A stretch of 64,000 bases of DNA from an uncultured Eudoraea sp. (lineage in GTDB: Bacteria; Bacteroidota; Bacteroidia; Flavobacteriales; Flavobacteriaceae), in contig NZ_CAMYKG010000036.1 of NCBI RefSeq assembly GCF_947258925.1, positions 1-64,000 on the forward strand, given 5' to 3'. The position numbers were made by a program, and so were the translations under genes. Below, piece by piece: positions 45,801-54,318 of this stretch. Below the pieces are notes generated by a model that did no database searches, was not told the DNA's origin, and saw only the letters and a list, made by a program, of their open reading frames with translations. The stretch's first letter is position 1; every line of letters begins with the position of its first letter.

Positions 45801-45886
45801 ACAAAAAGGTATTTTTTTCCTATGTTAAAATTCGGGTCCTCTCCTTGTGATTTTCCTATATTTACTTATACATAGATACAAAGACA

Positions 45887-47698
45887 ATGGGTTTAGTCAC
45901 CGTAAAGGAAGTTGCCAAAGCAATAAATCTACAACGTTATGGTTTATTTGGAACCTTCATGGGATGGATCCTGGTAAGGTTGACTAAACTATCAGATATC
46001 AATAAATTTTATAACAGGCATAAAGAATTAAACGGGCCTGAATTCCTTGATGCTATCCTTGAGCATTATGAAATTGACTTTGAAATTCCCGATGAAGATT
46101 TTAAAAGGCTTCCAAAGGAAGGACCCTATATTACTATTAGCAATCATCCCCTGGGAGGTATTGATGGGGTTTTATTGCTGAAGTTGATGCTGAAAAAGAG
46201 ACCTGATTTCAAGATTATTGCCAATTTTTTACTTCATAGAGTGGAACCCCTGGCACCCTATATTATGCCGGTGAATCCCTTTGAAAATCATAAGGAAGTC
46301 CAAAGTAGTATTGCCGGTTTCAAAAGCGCTTTAAGTCACTTAAGGGATGGACATCCACTGGGTATTTTCCCTGCAGGAGAGGTTTCTACCTACAAAGATG
46401 GGAAGCTAATAGTGGACAAACCCTGGGAAGAATCAACTTTAAAGCTTATTCGAAAGGCTGAGGTGCCTATCGTGCCTATATATTTTCATGCTAAGAACAG
46501 TAAATTATTTTATCATTTGTCTAAAATCAATGATATTTTCCGGACGGCAAAATTGCCTTCCGAGCTTACCACTCAAAGGAACAGGGCTATCAAAGTAAGA
46601 ATAGGACAACCCATATCCATTAAGGCCCAAAAAGAAAATGAAAGCCTGGAGGAGTTTTCAGAACTATTGCGTAAAAAAACATACATTCTCTCTAATGCGT
46701 ATGAAAAAGAACGATTAATAGACCAGATACCCACTTCGTTAAAAATACCAAAATCTCCAAGAAAGATTGCCGGTGAAATGCGGACAGAAGTAATACAGGG
46801 AGAACTAGAAAAATTAAGAGAGAAGGACTGTCGATTACTGCAAAGTAAAAACTATGAAGTATTCCTGGCTCAGGAAAAAGATATGCCTTTCATCCTTAAG
46901 GAAATTGGAAGGCAAAGAGAATTGACATTCCGGGCAATAGGTGAGGGGACCAATAATGCTATTGATCTGGATAAATTTGACTTTTATTATCACCATTTAT
47001 TCTTATGGGATAACGATGAAAATAAAATAGTGGGGGCCTATAGGATGGGGATGGGTTCCGAGATTTTTCAAAAATATGGCATTGATGGGTTTTATTTGCA
47101 AGACCTGTTTGGATTTGAACCGGAGTTGTATGGAATGATGCGACAGTCTATAGAAATGGGTCGGGCATATATTATTAAGGAATATCAGCAGAAACCTATG
47201 CCTTTGTTTTTGCTTTGGAAAGGCATTGTTCATACTACCTTAAGGTACCCTGAACATAAATACTTAATAGGGGGAGTTAGTATAAGCAATCAGTTCTCAA
47301 ACTTCTCAAAATCCCTTATGATTGAGTTTATGAAATCTAATTATTGGGATCCTTACGTAGCGCAATATGTTAGACCCAAAAAGGAATTTAAAGTCAAATT
47401 AAATGATGCCGACAAGGAATTTGTGTTTGATGAAACCGAAGCTGACCTTAATAAATTTGATCGATTAATTGAAGAGGTAGAACCCGGTAGTCTAAGGTTA
47501 CCTGTACTCATTAAAAAATATATCAAGCAAAATGCGAAAGTTGTGGCATTTAATGTTGATCCATTATTTAATAATTCCGTGGACGGCCTGATGTATATTA
47601 AAATTGCAGATTTACCCGAAAGTACAGTAAAACCTGTTATGGAGGAATTCCAGGCTGAGCTAGAGAGAAAGCATTCCGAAAATAGCGAAACTATCTAG
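45887..47698 (+). CDS. olsF: Bifunctional acyltransferase (OlsF-like aminolipid synthase)
   Basis: The 603-residue protein joins two acyltransferases. The N-terminal PlsC-like half (about 1-290) has SNHPLGGIDG (His87 to Asp93) and FPAGEVSTY. The C-terminal half (about 310-600) is GNAT-like, related to OlsB/hemolysin-type N-acyltransferases: FILKEIGRQRELTFRAIGEG and QDLFGFEPELYGMMRQSIEMGRAYI. This order is that of OlsF, shown in Serratia and Flavobacterium johnsoniae to make ornithine lipids. In Bacteroidota the same activity can yield glycine or serine lipids, so the head group is uncertain. Its stop overlaps that of the arsC pseudogene. Confidence 0.82.
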   Translation: MGLVTVKEVAKAINLQRYGLFGTFMGWILVRLTKLSDINKFYNRHKELNGPEFLDAILEHYEIDFEIPDEDFKRLPKEGPYITISNHPLGGIDGVLLLKLMLKKRPDFKIIANFLLHRVEPLAPYIMPVNPFENHKEVQSSIAGFKSALSHLRDGHPLGIFPAGEVSTYKDGKLIVDKPWEESTLKLIRKAEVPIVPIYFHAKNSKLFYHLSKINDIFRTAKLPSELTTQRNRAIKVRIGQPISIKAQKENESLEEFSELLRKKTYILSNAYEKERLIDQIPTSLKIPKSPRKIAGEMRTEVIQGELEKLREKDCRLLQSKNYEVFLAQEKDMPFILKEIGRQRELTFRAIGEGTNNAIDLDKFDFYYHHLFLWDNDENKIVGAYRMGMGSEIFQKYGIDGFYLQDLFGFEPELYGMMRQSIEMGRAYIIKEYQQKPMPLFLLWKGIVHTTLRYPEHKYLIGGVSISNQFSNFSKSLMIEFMKSNYWDPYVAQYVRPKKEFKVKLNDADKEFVFDETEADLNKFDRLIEEVEPGSLRLPVLIKKYIKQNAKVVAFNVDPLFNNSVDGLMYIKIADLPESTVKPVMEEFQAELERKHSENSETI

Positions 47699-48114
47699 CT
47701 CAATTGCGTTTCTACAAATTGTTTGCAAAACTCTCGTATCTCATTTCTGGCTTTTAAAAAGGCTTCATGCTTTTCCTCTTCCGTTCCAATTACTTTGGAA
47801 GGGTCAAAAAAGTTATGGTGGATTCGCTTTGCTTCCTTTGAAGGAATATAGGGGCAATTTTCCCTGGCATGATCACAGACCGTTATAATATAATCCCATG
47901 GAACACCTTCGTATTCATCTACATTATTTGAGGTATGTTCTGAAATATCTATTTTATCCTCTTTCATTATAGCCACTGCACCGGGATTCAAACCATGCGT
48001 TTCAATTCCGGCACTATAGATTTAGGCTTTGCCATCTTGCATAGCGTTGAGATAACCATGGGCCAATTGACTTCTACAGGAGTTACCTGTAGATAACACC
48101 AAAATATTTTTCAT
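47695..48114 (-). pseudogene. arsC: Broken arsenate reductase (LMW-PTP type arsC)
   Basis: From ATG 48114 the frame reads MKNILVLSTGNSCRSQLA but meets TAA at codon 31 (48024-48022). It then continues in frame for 108 further residues (IYSAGIETHGLNPGA, HTSNNVDEYEG, TVCDHARENCPYIP) to 47695. With the stop ignored, length and order match a complete thioredoxin-coupled ArsC of 139 residues. The loop that should read CTGNSCRS is STGNSCRS: the nucleophilic cysteine is replaced by serine. The two relay cysteines are kept. A restart at TTG 47991 would lack the active-site loop. The gene is therefore dead twice over. Confidence 0.85.
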
Positions 48115-48126
48115 TACAATAACTTT

Positions 48127-48648
48127 TTAATTTATACCAACAACCTTACTTCTTCTTTCAAATAATAAATTGTCTTTCCAAATTCCGTCCAACTCGCCAA
48201 TTCTTTCACGTTTACCCATGTAACGAAATCCAACTTTCTTATGAAGTTCAATACTACCAATATTTTCCGGAAAAATCCCGGACTGCAAAGTCCAGAATCC
48301 TGCCTTTTCACTTGCGGTAATAAGTTCTTCCATGAGAAGTTTACCCAGACCAATGCCTCTTGTTGATTCTGCTACATATACACTTACCTCTGCAACACCT
48401 CCATAAACACACCTTCCGGAAACAGGGGAAAGTGCCGCCCATCCTAAAACCTTATCATCTCCCAAACCCACTAATCTGCAACTTGAGATATGATTTCTAT
48501 TCCACTGCTCATAGGATGGAATTTCCGTTTCAAATGTAGCAAAACCAGTATCAATACCCTGCTGATATATTTGAGCAACCATTGGCCAATGGTGCTCGGA
48601 CATTTCTCTAATTGAAAAATTGGTGTTGTTTATACTATTTGTGGACAT
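48127..48648 (-). CDS. GNAT acetyltransferase of the ArsN/phosphinothricin type
   Basis: The 173-residue GNAT has IREMSEHHWPMVAQIYQQGIDTGFATFE, the hallmark of the phosphinothricin/arsinothricin N-acetyltransferase branch. VSVYVAESTRGIGLGKLLME binds acetyl-CoA, and LHKKVGFRYMGKRERIG is the C-terminal part. Members beside ars genes (ArsN) detoxify the organoarsenical antibiotic arsinothricin; context supports this here. It sits between the DUF6428 gene (21 bp) and broken arsC (12 bp). Unlike arsC it looks intact. Confidence 0.82.
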   Translation of the reverse strand: MSTNSINNTNFSIREMSEHHWPMVAQIYQQGIDTGFATFETEIPSYEQWNRNHISSCRLVGLGDDKVLGWAALSPVSGRCVYGGVAEVSVYVAESTRGIGLGKLLMEELITASEKAGFWTLQSGIFPENIGSIELHKKVGFRYMGKRERIGELDGIWKDNLLFERRSKVVGIN

Positions 48649-48669
48649 CCGATCTGTATTACCACATAA

Positions 48670-49158
48670 CTAACAGCAGCCTCCGCCCGGGGAACAGCAG
48701 GCATCTTCTTCTGAAGTAATTTCAACAGGAATACCGCATTCTTCCTTTGCCTTGCAATCGGTTTTTTCCACGGCTAATTTAATAACAAGTCGGTCTTCGG
48801 ATGTATCGTACCCATCTATAAATAACTGCGCGGTATGGAAATCCTTGTTGCCATATTCTATTTTAAGCTCAGCTTCCATTTCCATCGGTTTTATTCCATT
48901 CACCCTATTTAAAATTTGAAATGCTTTGGAAACCGTCATATACTGTGTCTTGCCAATTTCTGCAGGACTTTCCCAGAGCTGGACAATGGTTTCCTTCCAA
49001 AAATCTGTTCCTCCACCGCAATCCACAGAGTCGATCATGATATTTTTTACTTCAGTCAGATGGTAATTGGCACTTACCAACACCCCATTATTGTAGTCAA
49101 ATACTAGTTCTTTATTTCCGTTATCCCTTAGAAGAGAAAATAATTCTTTTGTTTTCAT
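48670..49158 (-). CDS. DUF6428-type ars-operon protein with Cys-rich tail
   Basis: The 162-residue protein starts MKTKELFSLLRDNGNKELVFDYNNG and contains the region VDCGGGTDFWKETIVQLWE. It ends with a cysteine-rich tail (DACCSPGGGCC). I recognise it as the family (DUF6428) commonly between arsR and arsC in flavobacterial ars operons. The clustered thiols suggest arsenite binding, but no function is established. It lies 10 bp after arsR. Confidence 0.8.
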   Translation of the reverse strand: MKTKELFSLLRDNGNKELVFDYNNGVLVSANYHLTEVKNIMIDSVDCGGGTDFWKETIVQLWESPAEIGKTQYMTVSKAFQILNRVNGIKPMEMEAELKIEYGNKDFHTAQLFIDGYDTSEDRLVIKLAVEKTDCKAKEECGIPVEITSEEDACCSPGGGCC

Positions 49159-49168
49159 TATTTTGTTA

Positions 49169-49492
49169 TTAGCAACAATTTATTGTTGTTTTATTAAAGA
49201 ATTCATTTATTAGTGCCCGTATTTCCTGCCATTTTTTATGGTTTATGCAGTAGCATGTGCTTTTTCCGCTTATTTCCCCCTCAATTAAATCGATGCTTTT
49301 GAGTTCTTTTAAATGCTGTGAAATAGTGGGTTGGGCAAGCCCTATTTCTTCAACTATATCATTACAAATACAGTTATTCTGACTGCCTATATATTGTAGG
49401 ATGGCAATCCTTGCCGGATTGGACAAAACTTTTAAAATAACAGCCAGTTCATTTTGTTCAGCAGTAAATATTTGTGTTTTGGTCGTTCCCAT
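49169..49492 (-). CDS. arsR: ArsR-family arsenite-responsive repressor
   Basis: The 107-residue winged-helix repressor shows NPARIAILQYI, a thiol pair at Cys41 and Cys43 (CICNDIVEEIG) near the recognition region, and the recognition helix GLAQPTISQHLKELK. A further Cys pair ends the protein (TINCC). Arsenite binding to these thiols would release the operator found immediately upstream at 49504-49525. It is the first gene of the operon arsR-DUF6428-arsN-arsC(pseudo). Confidence 0.92.
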   Translation of the reverse strand: MGTTKTQIFTAEQNELAVILKVLSNPARIAILQYIGSQNNCICNDIVEEIGLAQPTISQHLKELKSIDLIEGEISGKSTCYCINHKKWQEIRALINEFFNKTTINCC

Positions 49493-49503
49493 TACATATT
49501 TAT

Positions 49504-49525
49504 ATATTGCAATATTACGATAATA
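49504..49525 (-). promoter_or_regulatory. Probable ArsR operator overlapping the promoter
   Basis: ATATTGCAATAT (49504-49515) is a perfect palindrome. TATTACGATAATA (49513-49525) is a perfect inverted repeat overlapping it. On the minus strand TAATATTG within this block is one base off the TAnnTTTG -7 consensus. A dimeric repressor bound here would block transcription of arsR, whose ATG is 12 bp away. Confidence 0.7.
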
Positions 49526-49533
49526 CTTAAAAC

Positions 49534-49566
49534 AAAAAAAGCCGGATCACAATAAACCCGACTTTT
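49534..49566 (-). terminator. Weak hairpin downstream of the TM2 gene
   Basis: AAAAGCCGG pairs with CCCGACTTTT apart from one mismatch. The minus-strand reading ends in a run of seven T. It is 5 bp past the stop of the gene at 49572 and directly precedes the ars promoter. Confidence 0.45.
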
Positions 49567-49571
49567 AAATT

Positions 49572-50249
49572 TTAGAACCAGGGTTTTTTACCCACCTGGT
49601 AGGTATTGTAGAATTCTTCATCAGATTTGGTAAGGTAAATAATTCCTTCTATCAATCCTATCAAACCGCTAATCCATACCATAAATACACCTATAACAAC
49701 ACAGCTAAGTATGAAACCTATAATGGTTATTCCCAATAGAACAAAACCTTCTTTCTGATACCCTAATATAAACTTATGAACCCCAAAAGTACCTAATACT
49801 ATTGCCAATATACCGGCCAATATTTTTTTGTTTTCAGCTTCGGTTACTCCTTTCATGCCCTCTGAAAATTCTTCTGCTGTTTTTTTGGCTTCCTCCTTAA
49901 ATTCATGAGCAGCTTCTTTCGTATCGTCAGCAAATTCTTTAGCAGATTCTTTAGTTTCTTCAGCAAATTCTTTTGCCTTCTCTTTAGCTTCTTTAGCGGA
50001 TGCTTTGGCCTTGTCTTTTGCTTTGTCAATTGCTCCTTCGGCTTTCTCTTTCGCTTCCCTGGCCTTCTCTTTCGCTTTATCTATTGCTCCCTCTACTTTC
50101 TCTTTTGCTTCCTTGGAAGATTCCTTAGCTTCTTCAGTTAATTTTTGGGCCTTCTCTTTTGCTTCTTTAGCAGATTCTTTGGCTTTATCTTTAGCCTTAT
50201 CAAAAGCATCCTCGGCTTTATCTTTGGGGTCTTTATTATCTTCTGACAT
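49572..50249 (-). CDS. LEA-like repeat/TM2-domain fusion protein
   Basis: The 225-residue protein has two parts. Residues about 8-135 are made only of Lys, Glu, Ala, Asp and a few others in an 11-residue rhythm (AKEKAREAKEK, AIDKAKDKAKA). This resembles late-embryogenesis-abundant group 3 proteins, which fold into amphipathic helices on drying. Residues about 140-215 form a TM2 domain with two helices (ILAGILAIVLGTFGVHKFILGY and GLITIIGFIL-like segments) and the linking GxHKF turn. It lacks a signal peptide, so the repeat probably faces the cytoplasm. Possibly a membrane-tethered stress protectant; that is inference. Confidence 0.78.
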   Translation of the reverse strand: MSEDNKDPKDKAEDAFDKAKDKAKESAKEAKEKAQKLTEEAKESSKEAKEKVEGAIDKAKEKAREAKEKAEGAIDKAKDKAKASAKEAKEKAKEFAEETKESAKEFADDTKEAAHEFKEEAKKTAEEFSEGMKGVTEAENKKILAGILAIVLGTFGVHKFILGYQKEGFVLLGITIIGFILSCVVIGVFMVWISGLIGLIEGIIYLTKSDEEFYNTYQVGKKPWF

Positions 50250-50300
50250 GATTATCCTGTGTTGATTAATGCGTTCTTAAATGTACTGATTATTTAGGTA

Positions 50301-50687
50301 TCAAAGAAATGCTTTATCAACTGGTTCCCAAAGCTCTAGCTTATTGCCTTCCGGATCCAGGATCCATCCAAATTTCCCATACTCATATTCCTCAATTTCT
50401 CCAATAACTGTTACACCTTCCTCCTTTAAAACGGATAATAATTCTGCGAGATTTGCCACCCGAAAATTCATCATAAATTCTTTTTTGCTGGGCTTAAAAT
50501 AGGCGGTATCCTCTTTAAAAGGACTCCATTGCGTTGAACAATCATTACCTTCCTTGTCCTTCCACCAGAAGGTACATCCGTATTGGTCAGTATTTAGCCC
50601 TAAATGATTTTTGTACCAGTCTTTTATTTTATCAGGATCTTTGGTTTTAAAGAAAAAACCACCTAATCCGGTAACTCTTTTTTTCAT
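50301..50687 (-). CDS. VOC-family (glyoxalase-like) protein
   Basis: From ATG 50687 the 128-residue protein shows a vicinal-oxygen-chelate fold: GLGGFFFKTKDPDKIKDWYKNHLGL, then CTFWWKD, and the C-terminal EYEYGKFGWILDPEGNKLELWEP with the terminal metal-ligand Glu. Upstream in-frame codons run into the previous gene and are ignored. These proteins may be dioxygenases, glyoxalases or resistance proteins; the substrate is not predictable. It follows the DUF1801 gene by 10 bp. Confidence 0.85.
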   Translation of the reverse strand: MKKRVTGLGGFFFKTKDPDKIKDWYKNHLGLNTDQYGCTFWWKDKEGNDCSTQWSPFKEDTAYFKPSKKEFMMNFRVANLAELLSVLKEEGVTVIGEIEEYEYGKFGWILDPEGNKLELWEPVDKAFL

Positions 50688-50697
50688 GATTAATCCA

Positions 50698-51153
50698 TTA
50701 TTTTTTCCACGCTTGTTCGTAAATAGATATCCATTGTTCAACAGACATCTTTGATGCTAATTCGCCTATTAAGGAATAGGGAATATGTTTGGAATTTTTA
50801 AAACGGATACAGCTTTTACCCATATCTAATTTGGTTTTTACATGTTTGGGATACTCAGAAACAAACCAGTCCAACAAAGCTTTATTACTATAAATGCCCA
50901 TATGGTAAAGTGCTATGAAGTTTTTTTGCGAAGCAATATTTATAAATGGCAATGGAAGTTCCGGATTTACATGATACCCTGCCGGATACAGGGAATGGGG
51001 TACTACATAGCCTATCATGCCATAACTCATTTCTTCTTCAAATCCTTCAGGTAAGTTTCCTAAGATTGTTTCCCTTAACTTCAATATAGGTTGTTTTCGA
51101 TCCTCAGGGAGTTCAGAAATATATTCCGCCGGACTTTTGGCTTTTGATTGCAT
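50698..51153 (-). CDS. DUF1801 family protein
   Basis: The 151-residue protein begins AKSPAEYISELPEDRKQPILKLRETI and contains EMSYGMIGY, the ALYHMGIY strand and DMGKSCIRFKN. This matches the DUF1801 family (YdhG-like fold, sometimes annotated as iron chaperone). Function is unproven. It forms a two-gene unit with the VOC gene. Confidence 0.85.
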   Translation of the reverse strand: MQSKAKSPAEYISELPEDRKQPILKLRETILGNLPEGFEEEMSYGMIGYVVPHSLYPAGYHVNPELPLPFINIASQKNFIALYHMGIYSNKALLDWFVSEYPKHVKTKLDMGKSCIRFKNSKHIPYSLIGELASKMSVEQWISIYEQAWKK

Positions 51154-51312
51154 GTTAGTTTTATTTATGTTGTAGTAGCATTAAATTGGACCTTAGGCAC
51201 CAAATTTAAATTCCATGTTTTTCATGCTCTGGGATTTTTGTGTTGGTTCAAAACTAAAGAGCAGGAGGGGGAGGCATTTTATACTAAAGTACTAAATTGC
51301 TTCTTTTATAGG

Positions 51313-52944
51313 TTAGGATTTTTTCCTTTTTTTACCATTTTTATCGTCCTTTAGAATCATTTTTTGTACCCCTTTCCCGGGAACAATCCTAATGCAACCA
51401 TCAATCAATCCATTCACAATATAATTTACCGGGGATCGATATACATTTCTTTTCGATTGATATAAAGCCACAAGATAGTTCTTTTGATCAGGCAAATTAT
51501 TCGTCCGGATAGCTGTGTTTGCAATTGCAGAAAGAAATCCCATATTTTTAGATTTGTCTTCACTCTTTTCGTTGAGCAATTTTACCTGTAAGTTACTGTA
51601 ATCAAATACCAGTTTGTTTTGAGACTGCAACGGACCGGCGTTCATTTGAAACTGAATACCGTTCATCTGTCCGGAAACCATTTCAACACCTGCCAGGGGT
51701 TTTAAAGTAGGGTTTAATTCGGTTATACTTAAGGCTCCGACACCTATATCTAATGTAAATGTTTCTTTATCATATGGAACAATTAGTTCAACATCAACAG
51801 GAGCTTTACCTTTAAGGCTGGCACTAATTTTTGCTTCTAAATGACCTCTTGTCAACTGTTCTTCAGGCATGTTGGTGACCCCCGTAATGTCTCCACTGAT
51901 TTCCTGAATTTTTAGAGATCCTGATTCACTTTTTTTAACGCCCAGTTCACCATAGGTTACCGAAGAATTCGAAATTTGAACAGAGTCAATTAGCATTGCC
52001 ACAGGGATTGCATTGATAATTCCCTGAAACATGGGTTTAACTACATCCGGGGGTCTGGGGATATTCTTATTTCGTTGCAATTTAATGTCCAATTCGTCTA
52101 TAGAAATTTTTTGGGCTTCAATATCTAATTGAGTGTAGAATTCGCTGGATGGTTGAAGCTGATGAATACCAATTTCTTTTACATTTAATTCAATGATATC
52201 GTTTTGTACACCGGTGAGCTTACTGACTTCAACCCAATCTATTGAATAACCAATGGAAATATCATTCAGCAAAATTTCCTTTTCCATCAGCTTATATTGA
52301 AAATGACCCATACTAATATCAGTATAGTCGTTTGGTTTAAATGTGATACCATCCAGATCTACATTTAAATCTTTCATTTCAAATGGTATCAGATGCTTGA
52401 ATTTTAAAGAGTCGGTTTCTATTCCGGTTGCAAGGATATTAATTTGCTTTACCTGGCCTTTTACACCTTGCGAGACAGGATCCCTTAGGATAACTGAACC
52501 ATTTTGAATACTGAAACGCTTAAGGTCTGCCCGAGATAAAATATCACCGAACATTAGCTGTAACCCTTGGCCACTGGTAGTTTTAGTCGTGTCTGCGCTG
52601 AGTGTTACCTCAAAAAATGGTTTTTCAAAAGCAATCTCATTTAAATTCAACTTTTTTCCAAATAAGAATTCCCTCCATACTATCCCATTTATGGTAGCGT
52701 AATCTACATATCCGGTAATTGTCGTTCCTTTTCCCGGGTTTAAAGGTTCAATGCTGACTTCGTCCAAGGTAAACCCTTTAAAAAAGGTGTCTAAATCCAA
52801 ATCAGAATAAGTTATGTTGTAGGCTCTGTCAGGGTTTGAATTTAATCTAGCCTGAAATTTAGATTCAATCCTCCACTCAAAACCTTTCAGCATTATAAAT
52901 AATATCCCCAGGACAATAAGAATCCAAATGATAATCTTTTTCAT
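51313..52944 (-). CDS. AsmA/DUF748-like envelope protein
   Basis: The 543-residue protein has one N-terminal membrane anchor (IIIWILIVLGILFIMLKG). A long strand-rich periplasmic region follows, with repeated AsmA-type phrases such as LDLDTFFKGFTLDEVSIEP, LKRFSIQNGSVILRD and VDVELIVPY. AsmA-like proteins form beta-groove tubes implicated in lipid transport between membranes. The very basic tail (KNGKKRKKS) is unusual. No neighbours point to a specific lipid. Confidence 0.72.
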   Translation of the reverse strand: MKKIIIWILIVLGILFIMLKGFEWRIESKFQARLNSNPDRAYNITYSDLDLDTFFKGFTLDEVSIEPLNPGKGTTITGYVDYATINGIVWREFLFGKKLNLNEIAFEKPFFEVTLSADTTKTTSGQGLQLMFGDILSRADLKRFSIQNGSVILRDPVSQGVKGQVKQINILATGIETDSLKFKHLIPFEMKDLNVDLDGITFKPNDYTDISMGHFQYKLMEKEILLNDISIGYSIDWVEVSKLTGVQNDIIELNVKEIGIHQLQPSSEFYTQLDIEAQKISIDELDIKLQRNKNIPRPPDVVKPMFQGIINAIPVAMLIDSVQISNSSVTYGELGVKKSESGSLKIQEISGDITGVTNMPEEQLTRGHLEAKISASLKGKAPVDVELIVPYDKETFTLDIGVGALSITELNPTLKPLAGVEMVSGQMNGIQFQMNAGPLQSQNKLVFDYSNLQVKLLNEKSEDKSKNMGFLSAIANTAIRTNNLPDQKNYLVALYQSKRNVYRSPVNYIVNGLIDGCIRIVPGKGVQKMILKDDKNGKKRKKS

Positions 52945-52970
52945 TATTGTGTATTCTTTTAGACTCTATT

Positions 52971-53909
52971 TTAACAAAACCTGGACCTTATTTTGTCTGC
53001 AATGGTCTGGGCTAATTTCTGCTTACTTTCTTTGGTCCATCCGGCAACATGTGGAGAAAGAATAACATTGTCGGCCTCCATTAGAAATTTAAAGGCCTGC
53101 GGAAGATCGGACTTCGTAAACATGTCTTCAAAAGAAGTTTTTTCATATTCCAATACGTCCAATCCGGCACCTAATATTTTACCAGATTTTAGAGCGGAAA
53201 CCAAATCTTCCGTATCAACGCATTTTCCTCTTGCCGTATTTAACAACCAAAAAGGTTTTTGAAACTTATTTATAAATTCGGTATTAATCATTCCAAGGGT
53301 TTCCGGTGTTTGAGGTACGTGCAGGCTTATTACGTCTGAGCGTTGTTCCAATTCCATGATTCCAACCTGTCTTGCATTTTCATCAAATACACCCCCGATA
53401 ATATCATAGCAAATTACTTCAACATCAAAACCGCTGAGTTTTTTAGCAAAGGCTTTTCCGGTATTGCCATAACCGATGATACCAACAGTTTTACCATCAA
53501 GTTCTGCTCCCCGGTTGCCTTCCCTGTCCCAGATACCATTCTTTACTTCCTTGTTTGCTTTGGTCAGCTTATTAAATAGGGCCAATAATAATCCGAGGGC
53601 ATGTTCGCCAACGGCATTGCGATTTCCTTCAGGGGCAGCGGCCAGAAAAACCCCTTTATCATAAGCATAATCGACATCTATATTTTCCAAACCGGACCCA
53701 AGTCTCCCTATGAATTTCAGGTTTTGGGCCTTGTCCAAAAATGATTGGTCAATAGTAAATCTACTTCGGATAATTAGTCCGTCATAGAGGTGAATTGTTT
53801 TTTCAACTTCAGATTTGGATGCTGTATATTCTTCAACATTCTCAAAACCCAGTTTGGTGAATTCCTCTATAAGCAAAGGATGGTTAATGTCTACATGGAG
53901 GATTTTCAT
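52971..53909 (-). CDS. D-2-hydroxyacid dehydrogenase
   Basis: The 312-residue NAD-dependent enzyme has the catalytic Arg in FIGRLGSGLENID, the Rossmann motif VGIIGYGNTGKAF, the Glu region after TARGKCVDTEDL, and His in SPHVAGWTKES. It resembles phosphoglycerate dehydrogenase-like members without the ACT tail, so the true substrate may be another 2-hydroxyacid. It lies 5 bp downstream of the cupin gene on the same strand. Confidence 0.88.
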   Translation of the reverse strand: MKILHVDINHPLLIEEFTKLGFENVEEYTASKSEVEKTIHLYDGLIIRSRFTIDQSFLDKAQNLKFIGRLGSGLENIDVDYAYDKGVFLAAAPEGNRNAVGEHALGLLLALFNKLTKANKEVKNGIWDREGNRGAELDGKTVGIIGYGNTGKAFAKKLSGFDVEVICYDIIGGVFDENARQVGIMELEQRSDVISLHVPQTPETLGMINTEFINKFQKPFWLLNTARGKCVDTEDLVSALKSGKILGAGLDVLEYEKTSFEDMFTKSDLPQAFKFLMEADNVILSPHVAGWTKESKQKLAQTIADKIRSRFC

Positions 53910-53914
53910 GCTAT

Positions 53915-54280
53915 TTAAATTTTAGGATATTCAGTTATTGTCCTTGTGTGCCGTACCTTACCGGTATGGGCCGTTGTCAATTTTTCAAAGAGCATTAAAT
54001 GTACTACTTCATTGTTTTTTGTAGATGGATTGTGTTCTACCCCTTTCGGGACAACTATAATTTCACCTTCTTTCACAACTTCCGTCCGGTCTCTGAATTG
54101 CATATATAAAGTACCCTTTAAAACCTGAAATAGTTCATCCTCATTATCGTGGGAATGCCATACAAACTCTCCCTGAATCTTCGCCAGAATTACCTGCATA
54201 TCATCTACCTGGGCTATTTGATGCGGGTGCCATGTTTTACTGAAGGCGTCATATTTCTTTTTTAAATTTATAGCTTTCAT
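53915..54280 (-). CDS. Single-domain cupin
   Basis: The 121-residue protein has the cupin double motif: HSHDNEDELFQVLKGTLYM (metal His/Glu) and PKGVEHNPSTKNNEVVHLML. Such small cupins include isomerases, dioxygenases and binding proteins. It lies between a nitrilase (38 bp) and a hydroxyacid dehydrogenase (5 bp), which suggests a short catabolic unit for a small acid or nitrile. This is inference from position only. Confidence 0.88.
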   Translation of the reverse strand: MKAINLKKKYDAFSKTWHPHQIAQVDDMQVILAKIQGEFVWHSHDNEDELFQVLKGTLYMQFRDRTEVVKEGEIIVVPKGVEHNPSTKNNEVVHLMLFEKLTTAHTGKVRHTRTITEYPKI

Positions 54281-54318
54281 TTTTATTAACTTAAGTCTAA
54301 CTTATTGTAGAACATATT

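Noticed and set aside
50005-50265. Plus-strand frames rich in Phe and Ser opposite the LEA-like gene
   Set aside because: Low-complexity antisense of the Lys/Glu/Ala repeats.
51148-51354. 68-residue plus-strand reading frame
   Set aside because: It lies in an intergenic gap between minus-strand genes, has no recognisable pattern and overlaps the end of the AsmA-like gene antisense.
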